Shown: positions 46,730-56,940, numbered from the stretch's first letter. The stretch: 64,000 nucleotides of DNA from Limnanthes douglasii subsp. nivea (GCA_036936605.1 JAUPFV010000004.1:88314334-88378333); one strand, 5' to 3'. Notes: generated from the sequence alone by a model not told the origin. Made by a program: numbers and translations.

Positions 46730-47640
46730 ATGGAAAACGGTGTATTATCCTTTTAAGTTCCAACACTCAACAACAACAACTATGACAATTGGAGTATCAA
46801 GATAAAAGGTCTCCTTGGAGCACATGATGTGTGGGATGCCGTAGAAAAAGGGTTTGACGAACCCGAAGATGAAGCAAGCCTTACTCAAGAGGAGAAAAAA
46901 ACTGTGAAGGATTCAAGAAAGAGAGACAAAAAAGCTCTATTCCTTATTTATAAAGCATTAGATGATGATGGCTTCAAAACGATGTCAAGCACATCTTCCG
47001 CCAAGCAAGCGTGGGAGAAATTACAAATCTCTTACAAATGAATCGGAAAGGTGAATAGGGTACGTCTCCAAACATTAAGAGGTGAATTTGAATCGTTACA
47101 TATAAAAGCGTCTGAATCTATTTCATAATATTTCTCAATAGTAGAAATCGTTTCTAATCAATTAAAAAGAAATGGTTAGAAGTTAGAAAACGTGACACTA
47201 ATAAAAAAATACTTTGTTCGTTGGATCCTAAATTTGAGCATATCGTCGTGATGATTAAAGAAACTAAAGACTTGGAGAAAATGATGATTGAAGAACTCCA
47301 AGGTTTCTTAGAAGCCTATGAAGAAATGCACAAGAAGAAGCAAGAGATCATCGAGCAACTCCTCGAAGTAGATGTCAAGGACATGCATGCAAGTCAAGGG
47401 GATAATAGACACCAACATGGTCAAGGCAGAGGTACATGCCACAAACGAGGTGGTTATCATGGTCGTAAACGTGGTTGGAATTACAACAACAATAATTCCC
47501 ACTACAACTACGACAAACAAGAAATCTGAATACGAGGCCGTGGACGAAGAAATCCGAACTTGAGGTAGGACAGATCTCAAATCAAATGCTATAAATGTGA
47601 AAGTTTTAGACATTATGCTTCAGAATGCAGAGGCCCCAAC
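46730..47640 (+). pseudogene. gag of element L
   Basis: NNYDNWSIKIKGLLGAHDVW begins the copia gag domain, open from 46829 to 47041. The middle is broken; 47221-47529 is open (DPKFEHIVVMIKETKDLEKM, then a His/Gly/Arg-rich part). A CCHC zinc knuckle CYKCESFRHYASEC lies at 47589-47630 (C-x2-C-x4-H-x4-C) and would bind RNA during packaging. Confidence 0.88.
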
Positions 47641-47990
47641 AATAGAGTTGAGGAGAGGGCCAACTATGTAGAGGAGAAGACGGAGGAAAAAGATATATTA
47701 CTACTAACATACAAAAACACTAATGAAGGTCAGGAGAACACTTGGTTACTTGACACCGGTGCAAGCAACCATATGTGTGAGAAAAGAAGCATATTCGTAA
47801 AGATCAATGAAGTAGTGAGTGTAAATGTATCTGTGGGAGATGATAGCAAAATATCAGCGAAAGGAAAAGGTAACATTCTTATTCATGCAAAAGATGGTAG
47901 TCACCAACTAATTTCAAATGTCTATTACATACCTAGCATGAAAAAACAACATCTTGAGCTTGTGAAAACTCCTAGAAAAGGGCTATGATA
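47641..47990 (+). pseudogene. Protease of element L
   Basis: WLLDTGASNHMC (47747-47782) carries the intact D-T-G-A active site. VNVSVGDDSKISAKGKGNIL and ISNVYYIPSMKK follow. Open over 47773-47988, then a stop. Confidence 0.88.
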
Positions 47991-48054
47991 TTCATATGAA
48001 AAATTATAGCCTTTTATGAGAGATGACAAATAAGACTTAATTGCTAAAGTTTAA

Positions 48055-49010
48055 ATGTCAAAGAATAGAATGTTTCCTTTGAATATTCAAAATGATGTTG
48101 CAAAGTGTCTTAAGGCTTGTTACAAAGATTCATCGTGGATATGGCATGTTCGATTTGGGCATCTAAACTTTAGAAGTTTAGAGTTATTGTCCAAAAAGGA
48201 AATGATGAGAGGGTTACCATGTATTAATCATCCGGAATAACTATGCGAAGGATGTTTACTTAGAAAGCAATTCAGAATAAACTTTCAAAAGGAGTCAGAA
48301 TCAAAATCCAAGAAACCTCTCGAGCTTATTCATACTGATGTGTGTGGTCCAATCAAGTCGATCTCTCTAGGTAAAAGTAACTACTTCCTTATCTTCATTG
48401 ATGATTTCTTAAGAAAAACTTGGATATATTTCTTGAAACAGAAATCTGAAGTCTTTGGAATATTAAGAAGTTTAAAGTAGTTGTGGAAAATGAAAGCACA
48501 AATAAGATTAAAGCCATGAGATCTGACCGAGGAGGGGAGTTCACATCCAATAAATTCCAAGAGTTTTATGAAGCACATGGAATTCTTCATCGCTTGACAG
48601 TTCGCAGATCTCCTCAACAAAACGGTGTGGCAAAAAGGAAAAATAGAACAATCCTTGGTATGGCGCAAAACATGCTCAAAAGTAAGAAACTGCCTAAAGA
48701 TTTTTGGGCAGAAGCAGTGGCATGTGCGGTCTACTTGTCCAACCGATCTCCAACAAGAAGTGTTTGGGGAAAGACACCATAAGAAGCGTGGAGTGGAAGA
48801 AAGCCTCGAATTTCCCACCTCAGAGTATTTGGATGCGTAGCTCATGTCCATATACCAAACAAACAACAAACCAAACTTGATGATAAAAGCAAGAGTTTTA
48901 TCTTCATCGGTTACGACTCAAGTTGCAAAGGCTATAAGTTGTACAACCCAAACAATAAGAAGGTTGTGATAAGCCAAGATGTGATAATTGATGAAGAAGG
49001 CGAATGATAT
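48055..49010 (+). pseudogene. Integrase of element L
   Basis: Zinc finger WHVRFGHLNFRSLELL...CEGCLLRKQF (HHCC, 48140-48270). Catalytic core LIHTDVCGP (Asp) and RSDRGGEFTSNKF (Asp); the third catalytic residue in QQNGVAKRKNRT is Lys (AAA at 48633-48635) where Glu is expected 35 residues after the second Asp. It ends with FIGYDSSCKGYKLYNPNNKK. Stops at 48238, 48478 and 48780. Confidence 0.88.
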
Positions 49011-49299
49011 TTTGGGTCTCATACAAATAAGTTCACATTTTCCCCCGAATTGAAGAAGATGAGCAGACACCAAATGAGGAATCAGAAGAGGTTGCAACAC
49101 GGCATACTTCACCAGCATCATTTACTCATGGAGACTCACCACCTTGATCATCATCAAATGATAATCAAAATGAGAGAGTTGTGGAACGTACAAAAAGCTT
49201 TGGTGATCTTTATGACGTAACTGAACCAATGGATAACCTTACACTCTTTTGTCTCTATGTTGATTGTGAACCAGTGACATTTCAAGAAGCTACACAAGA

Positions 49300-50815
49300 A
49301 AAACAATGGATAGACGCGACAGACAAAGAAATTAGAGCCATCGAGAATAATGACTCATGAGAATTCACATCACTTCCCAAAAGGTGCAAGACAATAGATG
49401 TGAGATGGTTATACAACATAAAAAGAAAAATGCTAAGGGGGGGACTGAAAAGCACAAAGCGAGACTTGTTGCAAAAGGCTATAGTGAAAAGGCTAGAGTT
49501 GACTATAATGAGGTATTTTCCCCCGTTGCGTGATTAGAAACTATTAAATTAATAATTTATTTAGCAGGTCAAAACAAGTGGAAGATACAACAAATAGATG
49601 TACAGTCAGCATTTCTAAATGACGTCCTTGAAGAAGAAGTCTACATTCAACAACCATTAGGCTATGAGGTCAAAGGTCACGAAGATAACGTGTTGAAACT
49701 AAAAAAGGCTCTTTACGGGCTAAAACAAGCACCAATGGCATGGAATAGTAGAATTGACAAGTATTTCCAAGACAACAGCTTTAACAAATGTCTGTACGAG
49801 CACACTATATATACCAAGATCAAAGATGGAGATATTTTGATTGTATGCTTCTACGTGGATGATTTAATCTTCACCGGAAGCAGCCCAAGCATGTTCAATA
49901 AATTCAAGGAAGTGATGACAAAAGAATTCAAGATGACTGACATAGGGCTCATGGCATACTATATTGGCATTGAAGTTAAACAACAAAAAGATGGAATTTT
50001 CATCTCACATGAAAGCTATGCAAAAGATATCCTTAAGAAGTTTAAGATGGAGAACTGTAAACTGATAAGCACACCAATGAAGTTTGGTGTCAAAATGTCC
50101 AAGCATGAAGAAGGGGAAAGTGTGGACCCAACATTATATAAAATTTTGGGGGGAAGTCTACGCTATCTAACTTGCACAAGACCAGATATTCTTTATGCAG
50201 ATGGATTGGTTAGCCGCTACATGGAATCTCCAACAACAACTCATCTTAAAGATGCAAAGAGAATCCTTCGCTATCTGAAAGGTACAATTGACTTTGGATT
50301 ACTCTATTCCATTTTTAATGATTACAAACTTATTGGGTATAGCGATAGTGATTGGGGTGGAGATATAAATATCAAAGGAGTACTACTAGATTCGTATTTT
50401 TTATGGGAAACATTTCCTTCACATGGATGTCAAAGAAACAACCGATTATCACGTTGTCTACTTGTGAGGCGGAATACGTTACTGCTACTACATGTGTTAA
50501 TCATGCAATTTGGCTTAGAAATCTATTGAAGGAGATTCCTAACACAAAATGAGCCAACTAAAGTATATGTTGATAAGAAGTCAGCCATCGCCTTAGCCAA
50601 GAATCTGGTATTCCATGATCGAAGCAAGTATATCGATGTCTGTTACCACTAGATAAGGGAGTGTATTTCAAGAAAGGATGCGCAAGTTATATTTTTAAAG
50701 ACACAAGATCAAGCTTCCGATATTTTCACCAAGCCAATGAAAAGCGAAGACTTCAAACGATTAAGGAAACTACTAAGGGTCACAGGACCAAGTTTAAGGG
50801 GGAGTGTTGAATCAT
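49300..50815 (+). pseudogene. Reverse transcriptase and RNase H of element L
   Basis: The long open stretch 49690-50430 has LKLKKALYGLKQAPMAWNSR, catalytic CFYVDDLIFTGSS (YVDD intact), DIGLMAYYIGIEVKQ, GSLRYLTCTRPDILYA and SRYMESPTTTHLKDAKRILR. RNase H starts GYSDSDWGGD (Asp), shifts frame near 50380, and continues TLSTCEAEYVTATTCV (Glu) and VYVDKKSAIALAKN. The earlier RT part (49300-49690) is in other frames with stops. The tail ends near FTKPMKSEDFKR. Confidence 0.9.
50791..50804 (+). other. Polypurine tract of element L
   Basis: AGTTTAAGGGGGAG immediately precedes the 3' LTR. Confidence 0.85.
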
Positions 50816-51532
50816 AAACTTTGACCCGATTAAAGGGTCCAACCCACTCAATAAGGACCATCTAGAAAGCATCTTCTAGAAACAATTAAATTAATATTTA
50901 TTTAATAGTGGAGGTTGTGTGTAAGACCATTCTTAGGTTGAGTGCAAGATACTCTTTTATGTTGAGTGTAAGAAACACTTTTAGCTTGAGTGTAGTCTTG
51001 AGGTTGAGTGTTTAAGTATCAAAGATCTTAGATGGTGGATCATTGTCCCCACTATTTTTTTTTCGGAGGGAACCCGCAGCCGCTACTCAAAGTGCAATGA
51101 GTGCGCACAGGGTAAACCCTCAGTCTGACGCGATAGCCTGCAGACCAACGCCAGAAGGTAAACCACACAAGGTGACAGGCTCAGCCGAGAAAGCGTATGT
51201 AGAGGGACTCGAACTCATGACCTTTTGGTTATAAGAATGCCATACTCAACCAACTCGGCTACCCCCTTGGGGGCATCATTGTCCCCACTATGGTTCTATA
51301 AATGGTGGAGCTCTTCCACCATCTAGAGTATCACCAAACACACCAAGAAGTAAAATTAGAGAAAAAAATTAGAATGAGAAAAAAAAGAGACAAGAATGCT
51401 CTCTTAAGTGAAAGAAAAATATTTCTTTACAAGTGTGAGTTGTAAGAGTGTTCTTATAACATTTTTCTTTTTTTATTTTATATCAAAATTGTTTGTTTAT
51501 TTCTAGTGAGTGTTGTTTTAAATTTTCCGCCA
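50805..51532 (+). repeat. 3' LTR of element L, interrupted by a SINE
   Basis: TGTTGAATCATAAAC to TTTTCCGCCA. It aligns with the 5' LTR except for 219 bp plus a duplicated 17-bp target at 51056-51291. Confidence 0.9.
51056..51274 (-). mobile_element. tRNA-derived SINE
   Basis: Flanked by a perfect 17-bp TSD (ATCATTGTCCCCACTAT at 51039-51055 and 51275-51291). On the - strand it begins with a tRNA-like head: box A TAGCCGAGTTGG (about 51261-51250), box B AGTTCGAGTCC (51215-51205). A tRNA-unrelated body (CTACATACGC, TACCCTGTGCGC) and a short A-tail (TTTTTTTTT on +, 51056-51064) follow. Transcribed by RNA polymerase III and mobilised by LINE enzymes. The layout and GTGCGC motifs recall the Au-type plant SINEs, by memory only. 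Confidence 0.88.
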
Positions 51533-51752
51533 ATAGTTTGTTATAATATATTAAAAATATGGTCCTTTGGACTAACATAAAGATTGAATAGGCCTATAAA
51601 TGAAATACTACGGTAGAAAGATTATTAGGAACAACTCTGGGCTCATTTAACTTTCCAATACGTTACAATAATCAAATCAGTCAACTAATGTAAGAAATTG
51701 TTCTTATTCTATTACAAGCTTGCACTAAAGGTAATGCATAACAAACCGATTA
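51533..51752 (-). other. 3' flank of the peroxidase gene
   Basis: AT-rich; on the - strand AGAATAAGAAC (about 51711-51701), 40-50 bp after the stop, could serve as a poly(A) signal. No coding. Confidence 0.4.
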
Positions 51753-53072
51753 TCAATTAACTGCAGAACAGACTCTGCGGATTTCACTATTTGCGCCCGA
51801 TTTTATATCAATATTGCTCATCTTTACCATCGATCTTCCAAAAGCGAAATTGAAAGTGGAAGCTAGCAGGAAGCGTTGAGCGATGCCATTTGTGGAAGAA
51901 TCTGTCCAAACGTTTTGGTCAGATTCTAGGATTCCACGTTGGTTTCTTAAGTTATTAAAATAGGATGAATCGAAACGGTTGGAGCTGCCAGTGTCTAAGG
52001 GAACTCTCGCTGATCCATCTCCGTTTGGGGGACAAAGTGATCGGAGTTGTGCAACAAATGATGGATTGATTGACGGGTCTGCCCCGTTTCCAGTATTAGT
52101 GAAGTTGTATAGCCTGTACCTGAAGTTTGAGCAAGCTGTCGTCCCTATGGTGTGCGCCCCTGAGATTTTAAAATATTTAAACGGGTTTCCTTGAACTTTA
52201 CCAACTTATAAGAACAAATAAAAACATAATTAGAAGCTTCAAATGACATGGAGCTTTCTAAAAACATTTATTGATAACAAATATAATTCGAATAATAGTA
52301 TTACGGCTTCCCCTTCGGTATGTTCTGGCCAATAAATACTTATATAGAGAGTTAGAAATCATGTAGACAAAATAGGTTTCAATAGTTTGTTAAAGCAACT
52401 AACATGTATAATTATATATGTTATGTACGTACCAACAAGAGCGACGAGATCTTCCGTGTTAAGACCGAAGGCTAAGAACTTCTGTTTTAGGACGTTAATC
52501 GAGTCCAGTTGACTGGGGAGATTGTCGACATTAGAAGATATTGAAACTCTCCCATCTCTACGTCCGGTTGGCACACGCCAACTCATGCCCCTTGTCTGTA
52601 TTCCAACAATCCATGCATGATGTATAAGTAAAATTTAAAAAAAAATGGAAAACAGTATTGGTATTGGAATACATACCACAAAAACAGAATCACGAGCAGC
52701 AAGAGCTAAGATATCAGCACATGAGACGACACCAGGGCACACACGTTCAAGCTGTGTCTTGGCATCATCGATGACTTCAAACCCTCTTAGATCGAGGTTT
52801 ACAGCAGCAGTCCTTTCAGTGTTAGGTCCAGAAATCAGGATGGAAGCGTCGCACCCTTGGACAAAACAGTCATGGAAATGCATGCTGAGTATACCAGGAG
52901 CAATGGTTGGATTAATTTGGAAATGGGATTGGACTGTTGCCCTCACAATTGATTCGGCCCGAGGGCATGTTCTGAAGTAAAACCCTACACTTGTAGGGCC
53001 ACTTTGGCTTTGGACCAAGGTGGCAAACAAAAGAAAGGGTAAAAACAAGAAAGACCTCATTTGGACACCCAT
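51753..53072 (-). CDS. Class III secretory peroxidase (three exons, 321 aa)
   Basis: Haem peroxidase of the plant secretory family; oxidises phenolics with H2O2 in the cell wall or vacuole. Exons on the - strand: 53072-52677, 52595-52433, 52159-51753. Both introns are GT-AG (GTATGT...ATACAG; GTACGT...TCTCAG) and the frame is continuous to TGA. A signal peptide ([18 protein letters not shown]) precedes the mature start at QSGPTS. The distal site is [16 protein letters not shown], the proximal His is in [10 protein letters not shown] (residue 189), and all eight structural Cys are present (TCP, DCF, GCD, VCP, SCAD, TAC, LCP, VCS). Oddity: the distal Arg before MHFHDC is Ser63 (AGC). A second ATG at 53060 (residue 5) is an alternative start. 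The only intact host gene in the window. Confidence 0.93.
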
Positions 53073-53150
53073 TCAAATATGCAAAAAGTGTTTTAAGCTG
53101 CAATTAATTTGAGAGAGATATGTGATTGAAAGGATAGACTTCGAGCGGAC

Positions 53151-53160
53151 GTATATATAG
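53151..53160 (-). promoter_or_regulatory. TATA box of the peroxidase gene
   Basis: CTATATATAC on the - strand, about 80 bp before the ATG, placing transcription start near 53125 and giving a leader of roughly 50 nt. Confidence 0.65.
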
Positions 53161-53495
53161 TTTTTCCGAGGGAAATGTACATTGCGTAGAGTTCTGACTT
53201 TAACGTAATAATATTCCTATTAGATTTCTTTATGACAATTTTTGTTTACCTTTGATATTCTTATTAGACTTTGGATGACAGTTTTTTATCAACCTAGTGG
53301 TCCAAACAAGTTTTAAAGATTAGCTAAAAAACAAAACTGCATGATACCAAAAGAACTAAGCAATTGGTAAAATGCAGAAGCTGGGATGGCCTTGCCAAAA
53401 AACAACCAGATGACGAGCCCCAAAAAGTTTCAGACATAAAACTTTGATACGATCGTTTATAGGTCTGCTCCGATCAGGGTTTGGATTTTTTCGCC
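53161..53495. other. Upstream region of the peroxidase gene
   Basis: AT-rich, no coding and no repeat recognised; it would hold distal promoter elements, none identified with confidence. Confidence 0.4.
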
Positions 53496-53503
53496 ATTGA
53501 ACT

Positions 53504-54240
53504 TAGAGCTGTCAAACGGATATTTCAGATACGAATCTGTCTATATCCGAATCCAAATTCGAATCTGATTTTTTTTTTTAAATAATATCTGAATCCGTAA
53601 CCGAAGGATATTATCCGTATACCGATGATATATGAAGTCGAATATTTGAATTTTCACTAAAGTTTTAACTAATTGCTATACTAGTTGGGCTACTTTTATA
53701 GCCACATTAGTAGAAATTCATATTCCCAATTTAGATGGGGATAGAAGGCTAAGAAAAATATAATTAATTTGAAAAGCCACCATGTTTTTTTTATAGAAAG
53801 CTTGATAGCAATTTTTTTCCTTATTTTAAATGTGGGATAAGAGTCATAATACTACAAAAGATATATTTTTTAAAAAAAGTCACCATGTGTTTTATAAAGA
53901 GTTTGGTAGCAACTCTTATTCCAATTTTAGATGTAAGATATGCATTTTTTAAAGAATAAACCCTCCACATTTATGGACAACTTTATTAGTAATTTATTTT
54001 GCTTTTTACAATGTGGGATAGCTAAAAAACATGCTTAAATAGAAAAATTATATATATTTATTTATAAAATTTTGGATACCGGATATTTTGAATACGAATA
54101 TGATTATTTCTATATCCGCTATTTTTGGATACGAATATTATCCATTTTCTTTCGAATATGGATATTATCCGTTTTCTTCGGATTCGATATCGAATATTTC
54201 GTTTGGATATCGGATTTTTCGGATTTTTTTTACCGTCCTA
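53504..54240. mobile_element. hAT-like MITE
   Basis: Ends TAGAGCTGTCAAACGGAT and (reverse strand) TAGGACGGTAAAAAAAATCC, inverted-repeat-like with shared TAG and G-rich start. Flanks ATTGAACT (53496-53503) and ATTGAAAT (54241-54248) form an 8-bp TSD with one change, as expected for hAT. Both ends are rich in ATCCGAAT-type subterminal repeats (53525-53640, 54070-54230). The centre has about four degenerate copies of a roughly 100-bp unit (each with ATGTGGGAT or similar). No transposase. Confidence 0.68.
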
Positions 54241-54370
54241 ATTGAAATGTTGAATTATCCGTTATTTTTAAATAGTTTAGTATAATTGGATTGATTAGTA
54301 AACTAATGTTAGTGGAATATTTTGTGGAATAAGTTGGAAAGTGGGAGTGCATGTTTGATATTGTGATTAC

Positions 54371-54811
54371 TGATGAGGGAGAATAAAAGACAAGGAGAAA
54401 AGTGTGAAGAAGAAACCTGACAGGAGAAAATAACAAAGGAAAAGTGTGATAGGAGGAAATAGCAAAGGACAAGTGTGATAGGAGGAAAACGCATAGAGAA
54501 AACTGTGTGAGGACTGAATTGTACCAGCTATATAAAGAGATAGCCAGAATAGGAAGAATGTAAAATGTAAGGACTAAAATATGTAATTAGCAGAAATTAA
54601 GGCGTGTGGGGTCCGCAATTGTACTATAAAAGGACCACACATGCTTCACAAATCCCGAGATAAATAATATGAGACTTTCTCTCTCTACTTAGCCTAATAA
54701 TCTTTACTTTCTCTCTCTAAAACCGACACTAAGACATTTCTGCATCGCCGAATTGCCACTAAGTAATCCTCGTATCGCATAATCACCCCTGGACCATCTT
54801 AGAACTCTTCA
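54371..54811 (+). repeat. 5' LTR of element D
   Basis: TGATGAGGGAGAATA to AGAACTCTTCA. TATA box TACTATAAAAGG near 54622-54632 and a CT-rich leader (TTTCTCTCTCT) after it. The AGTGTGATAGGAGGAAA unit is repeated near the start. Confidence 0.96.
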
Positions 54812-54812
54812 G

Positions 54813-54830
54813 TGGCGCCGTCTGTGGGAA
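54813..54830 (+). other. Primer binding site of element D
   Basis: TGGCGCCGTCTGTGGGAA, 1 bp after the LTR and identical to B. Confidence 0.88.
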
Positions 54831-54889
54831 GCGAAAATCGCTCTGACTACAATCGCTTCCTGGAAATAATTCCTATTCCGAGGAGAATC

Positions 54890-55030
54890 ATGGAGGGCCA
54901 AGGGGACGAGTTGGTTAACCATTGCGAGGAGAACCTGGTGGGAGATGACTACCGGAACGATATGGAGTACGAGTGACCTGGGGGCCAGCGAGTTGGAAAT
55001 ACCTTTGACGACTCAGATCTGTTGGCTGTG
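54890..55030 (+). pseudogene. gag start of element D joined to the end of the second RNase H
   Basis: ATG at 54890 opens MEGQGDELVNHCEENLVGDD and ends in a TGA after 28 codons. By about 55020 the sequence resembles the C-terminus of B's second RNase H (WVLVQECP against B's WVITQECP). The deletion junction lies between. Confidence 0.75.
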
Positions 55031-56354
55031 GGTTCTGGTTCAAGAGTGCCCTTCGATCTCGGGCGGCGAGGAGCACACGATGAACATCTCGGAGGAAAGC
55101 AACGTGATTACGCACGATTGGCGGACGGTCATCATTGATTTCCTGGCCCATGACATTTTACCTGTCGAAAAGTCTGAAGCCAGGAAGGTTAGATTCAAGT
55201 CTCATGGCTATATGCTGTTGGGAGGAGTGATGTATAAAAGATCTCTGAGTCGACCATTATTGAGGTGTTTGAGTGGGCCCGAGTTGCAAATTATCCTGTC
55301 CGAATTGCACGATGGAGAAGGATCTGCCCATTGTGGGTACCAGGCATTAATTCGAAGGGTATTTCTGGCTGGCTATTATTGGCCTACTATCGCGACCAAC
55401 GCAAAAGATTTAGTCAAACGGTGTGACACGTGTCAACGCTACGGTAATGTGATTCACAAACCTGCAGCGTTACTGGAAAGCATTTCCCAGGCAGTCCCGT
55501 TTGACAGATGGGGCATTGACTTAGTTGGGCCCCTACCAATGGCATTTGGGGGCCGACAGACTATAATCGTGGCAGTCGATTATTTTTCAAAGTGGGTAGA
55601 GGCTGAGCCGCTGGCAGGGACAAAGGCCAAAGATGTGATCAAGTTTGTCATATCTAACATTTGTTGTCGTTTCGGTGTACCATTGCAGATCACCACGGAC
55701 AATGGACCTTAGTTTGATAACAAGGAGTTCCGGAGCTTCTGTGTCTCGAGGGGCATACGACAATGTTTTTCAGCACCATTTCACCCTCAAGCTAATGGGC
55801 AAGTAAAAGTGACTAATCGTACGATTCTCGATGGTTTGAAGAAGAACTTGGAAGGCAAAGCGGGGAAATGGCCCGACTATTTACAGGAAGTATTGTGGGC
55901 GTACCGAACGACTCCGCGAACGGCCACTGCTATGTCCCCATTTGCCTTAGTCTATGGAATGGATGTCGTTGTCCCCCCGGAGATTCTTTTTCCATCACAT
56001 CGCGTAGCAACATATGTCTCCGATACAAATGACCAGAGTAGAGCACTGGCTTTAGACTTGGTTGAAGAAAAAAGACAGCAAGCACAGTTGACATCCCTCC
56101 ATTATCAAACTCTCATGAGGATTCGATACGCGTCTAAAGTAAAGCACAGAGATTTTAAGGTGGGAGACAAGGTTTTACGCAAAGTTTTCTTGCACACTAA
56201 AGACAAGAGTTTGGGGAAGTTGGGACCTAATTGGGAAGGCCCCTATGAGGTCACCGAAAAGATAAAATCAGGCACATATCGGTTAAAAGATAAGGAAGGG
56301 CGATACCTTCGTCTCCTTTGGAATATTGAGCATTTAAAATTGTATCTTGATTAA
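55031..56354 (+). pseudogene. Integrase of element D
   Basis: Nearly intact: N-terminal linker ITHDWRTVIIDFLAHDILP, zinc finger HDGEGSAHCGY...CDTCQRY, core FDRWGIDLVGPLP (Asp) and QITTDNGP (Asp). One stop TAG (55710-55712, probably from CAG) directly after NGP. The third catalytic residue in ANGQVKVTNRTI is Lys (AAA at 55806-55808) where B has Glu. C-terminal part LGKLGPNWEGPYEVTEKI and WNIEHLKLYLD, stop at 56352. As read it is catalytically dead in two ways. Confidence 0.92.
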
Positions 56355-56511
56355 AAGAGCTAGCTGAAATTATATTTATTTTCCTCTTCTTTGTATCCCC
56401 CAGACAAACTTTGGTGAGGGCACACTCTTTCCTATCCTGTTAGGCACAGGAAGGTTTTAATGAGGTGTTTCGATGAGCCACTTAAATATAAAGAGTTATT
56501 TGCATTAACTA

Positions 56512-56940
56512 TTTTTTGGGTCACAGTAACATGTGCCTCGAATTGTTGTCCCTTCGAACTATTTTTTGGGTCATAGTAACATGTGCCTCGAATTGTTGTC
56601 CCTTCGAACTAGTTTTTGGGTCACAGTAACATGTGCCTCGAATTGTCGTCCCTTCAAACTATTTTTTGTGTCACAGAAATATATGCCTCAAATTTTGGGA
56701 CCTTCGAACTATTATTTGGGTCACACCAATGTGTGCCTCGAATACAATCTCACTTTCTTATTGTTTGGGTCACACTAAGGTGTGCCTCGAATCTTATATG
56801 ACTTTATTAATATTTGGGTCACAGAAATATATGCCTCGAATTTTGGGACCCTCGAACTATTCTTTAGGTAACACTAATGTGTGCCTCGAATTTTACGATG
56901 TCACTTTATCATTATTTGGGTCACAATAACGGTTCGAAAG
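56512..56940 (+). repeat. 50-bp tandem repeat array in element D
   Basis: Nine units, period 49-52 bp, each with TTTGGGTCACAGTAACATG and TGCCTCGAATT (starts near 56518, 56568, 56618, 56668, 56718, 56767, 56816, 56866, 56918). The first three are near identical, later ones diverge. Open frames across it are repeat artefacts. Confidence 0.95.

Larger units (their letters stand above)
46167..51532 (+). mobile_element. Element L: full-length decayed copia element
   Basis: LTRs of 494 and 492 bp (the latter after subtracting the SINE insertion), PBS, gag, protease, integrase, RT, RNase H and PPT in copia order (integrase before RT). Multiple stops and frameshifts. Left flank GTTTC; right flank ATAGTTTG. 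GTTTG at 51536 would nearly match if the LTR ends three bases later, so the TSD is unproven. Confidence 0.9.

Noticed and set aside
51043..51234. A 63-codon open frame on the + strand
   Set aside because: It lies almost wholly within the SINE on the opposite strand and spans its TSD boundary.
51200..51274. Functional tRNA gene
   Set aside because: Box A and box B are present, but the stems do not close convincingly and the segment is followed by a SINE body, A-tail and TSDs, so it is a SINE head.
52645..52980. A 111-codon open frame on the + strand
   Set aside because: It is the reverse complement of peroxidase exon 1, which has clear homology and splice sites.
54915..55151. A 78-codon - strand frame starting at the end of D's gag stub
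   Set aside because: It lies opposite the integrase linker of D, which has clear homology; no similarity of its own.
56533..56929. Three overlapping Cys-containing open frames with repeated PRIV and SNYFLG motifs
   Set aside because: They are frames through the 50-bp tandem repeats of D; no start context and no homology.
56512..56940. CRISPR array
   Set aside because: Units are contiguous tandem repeats without unique spacers, in a plant retrotransposon.
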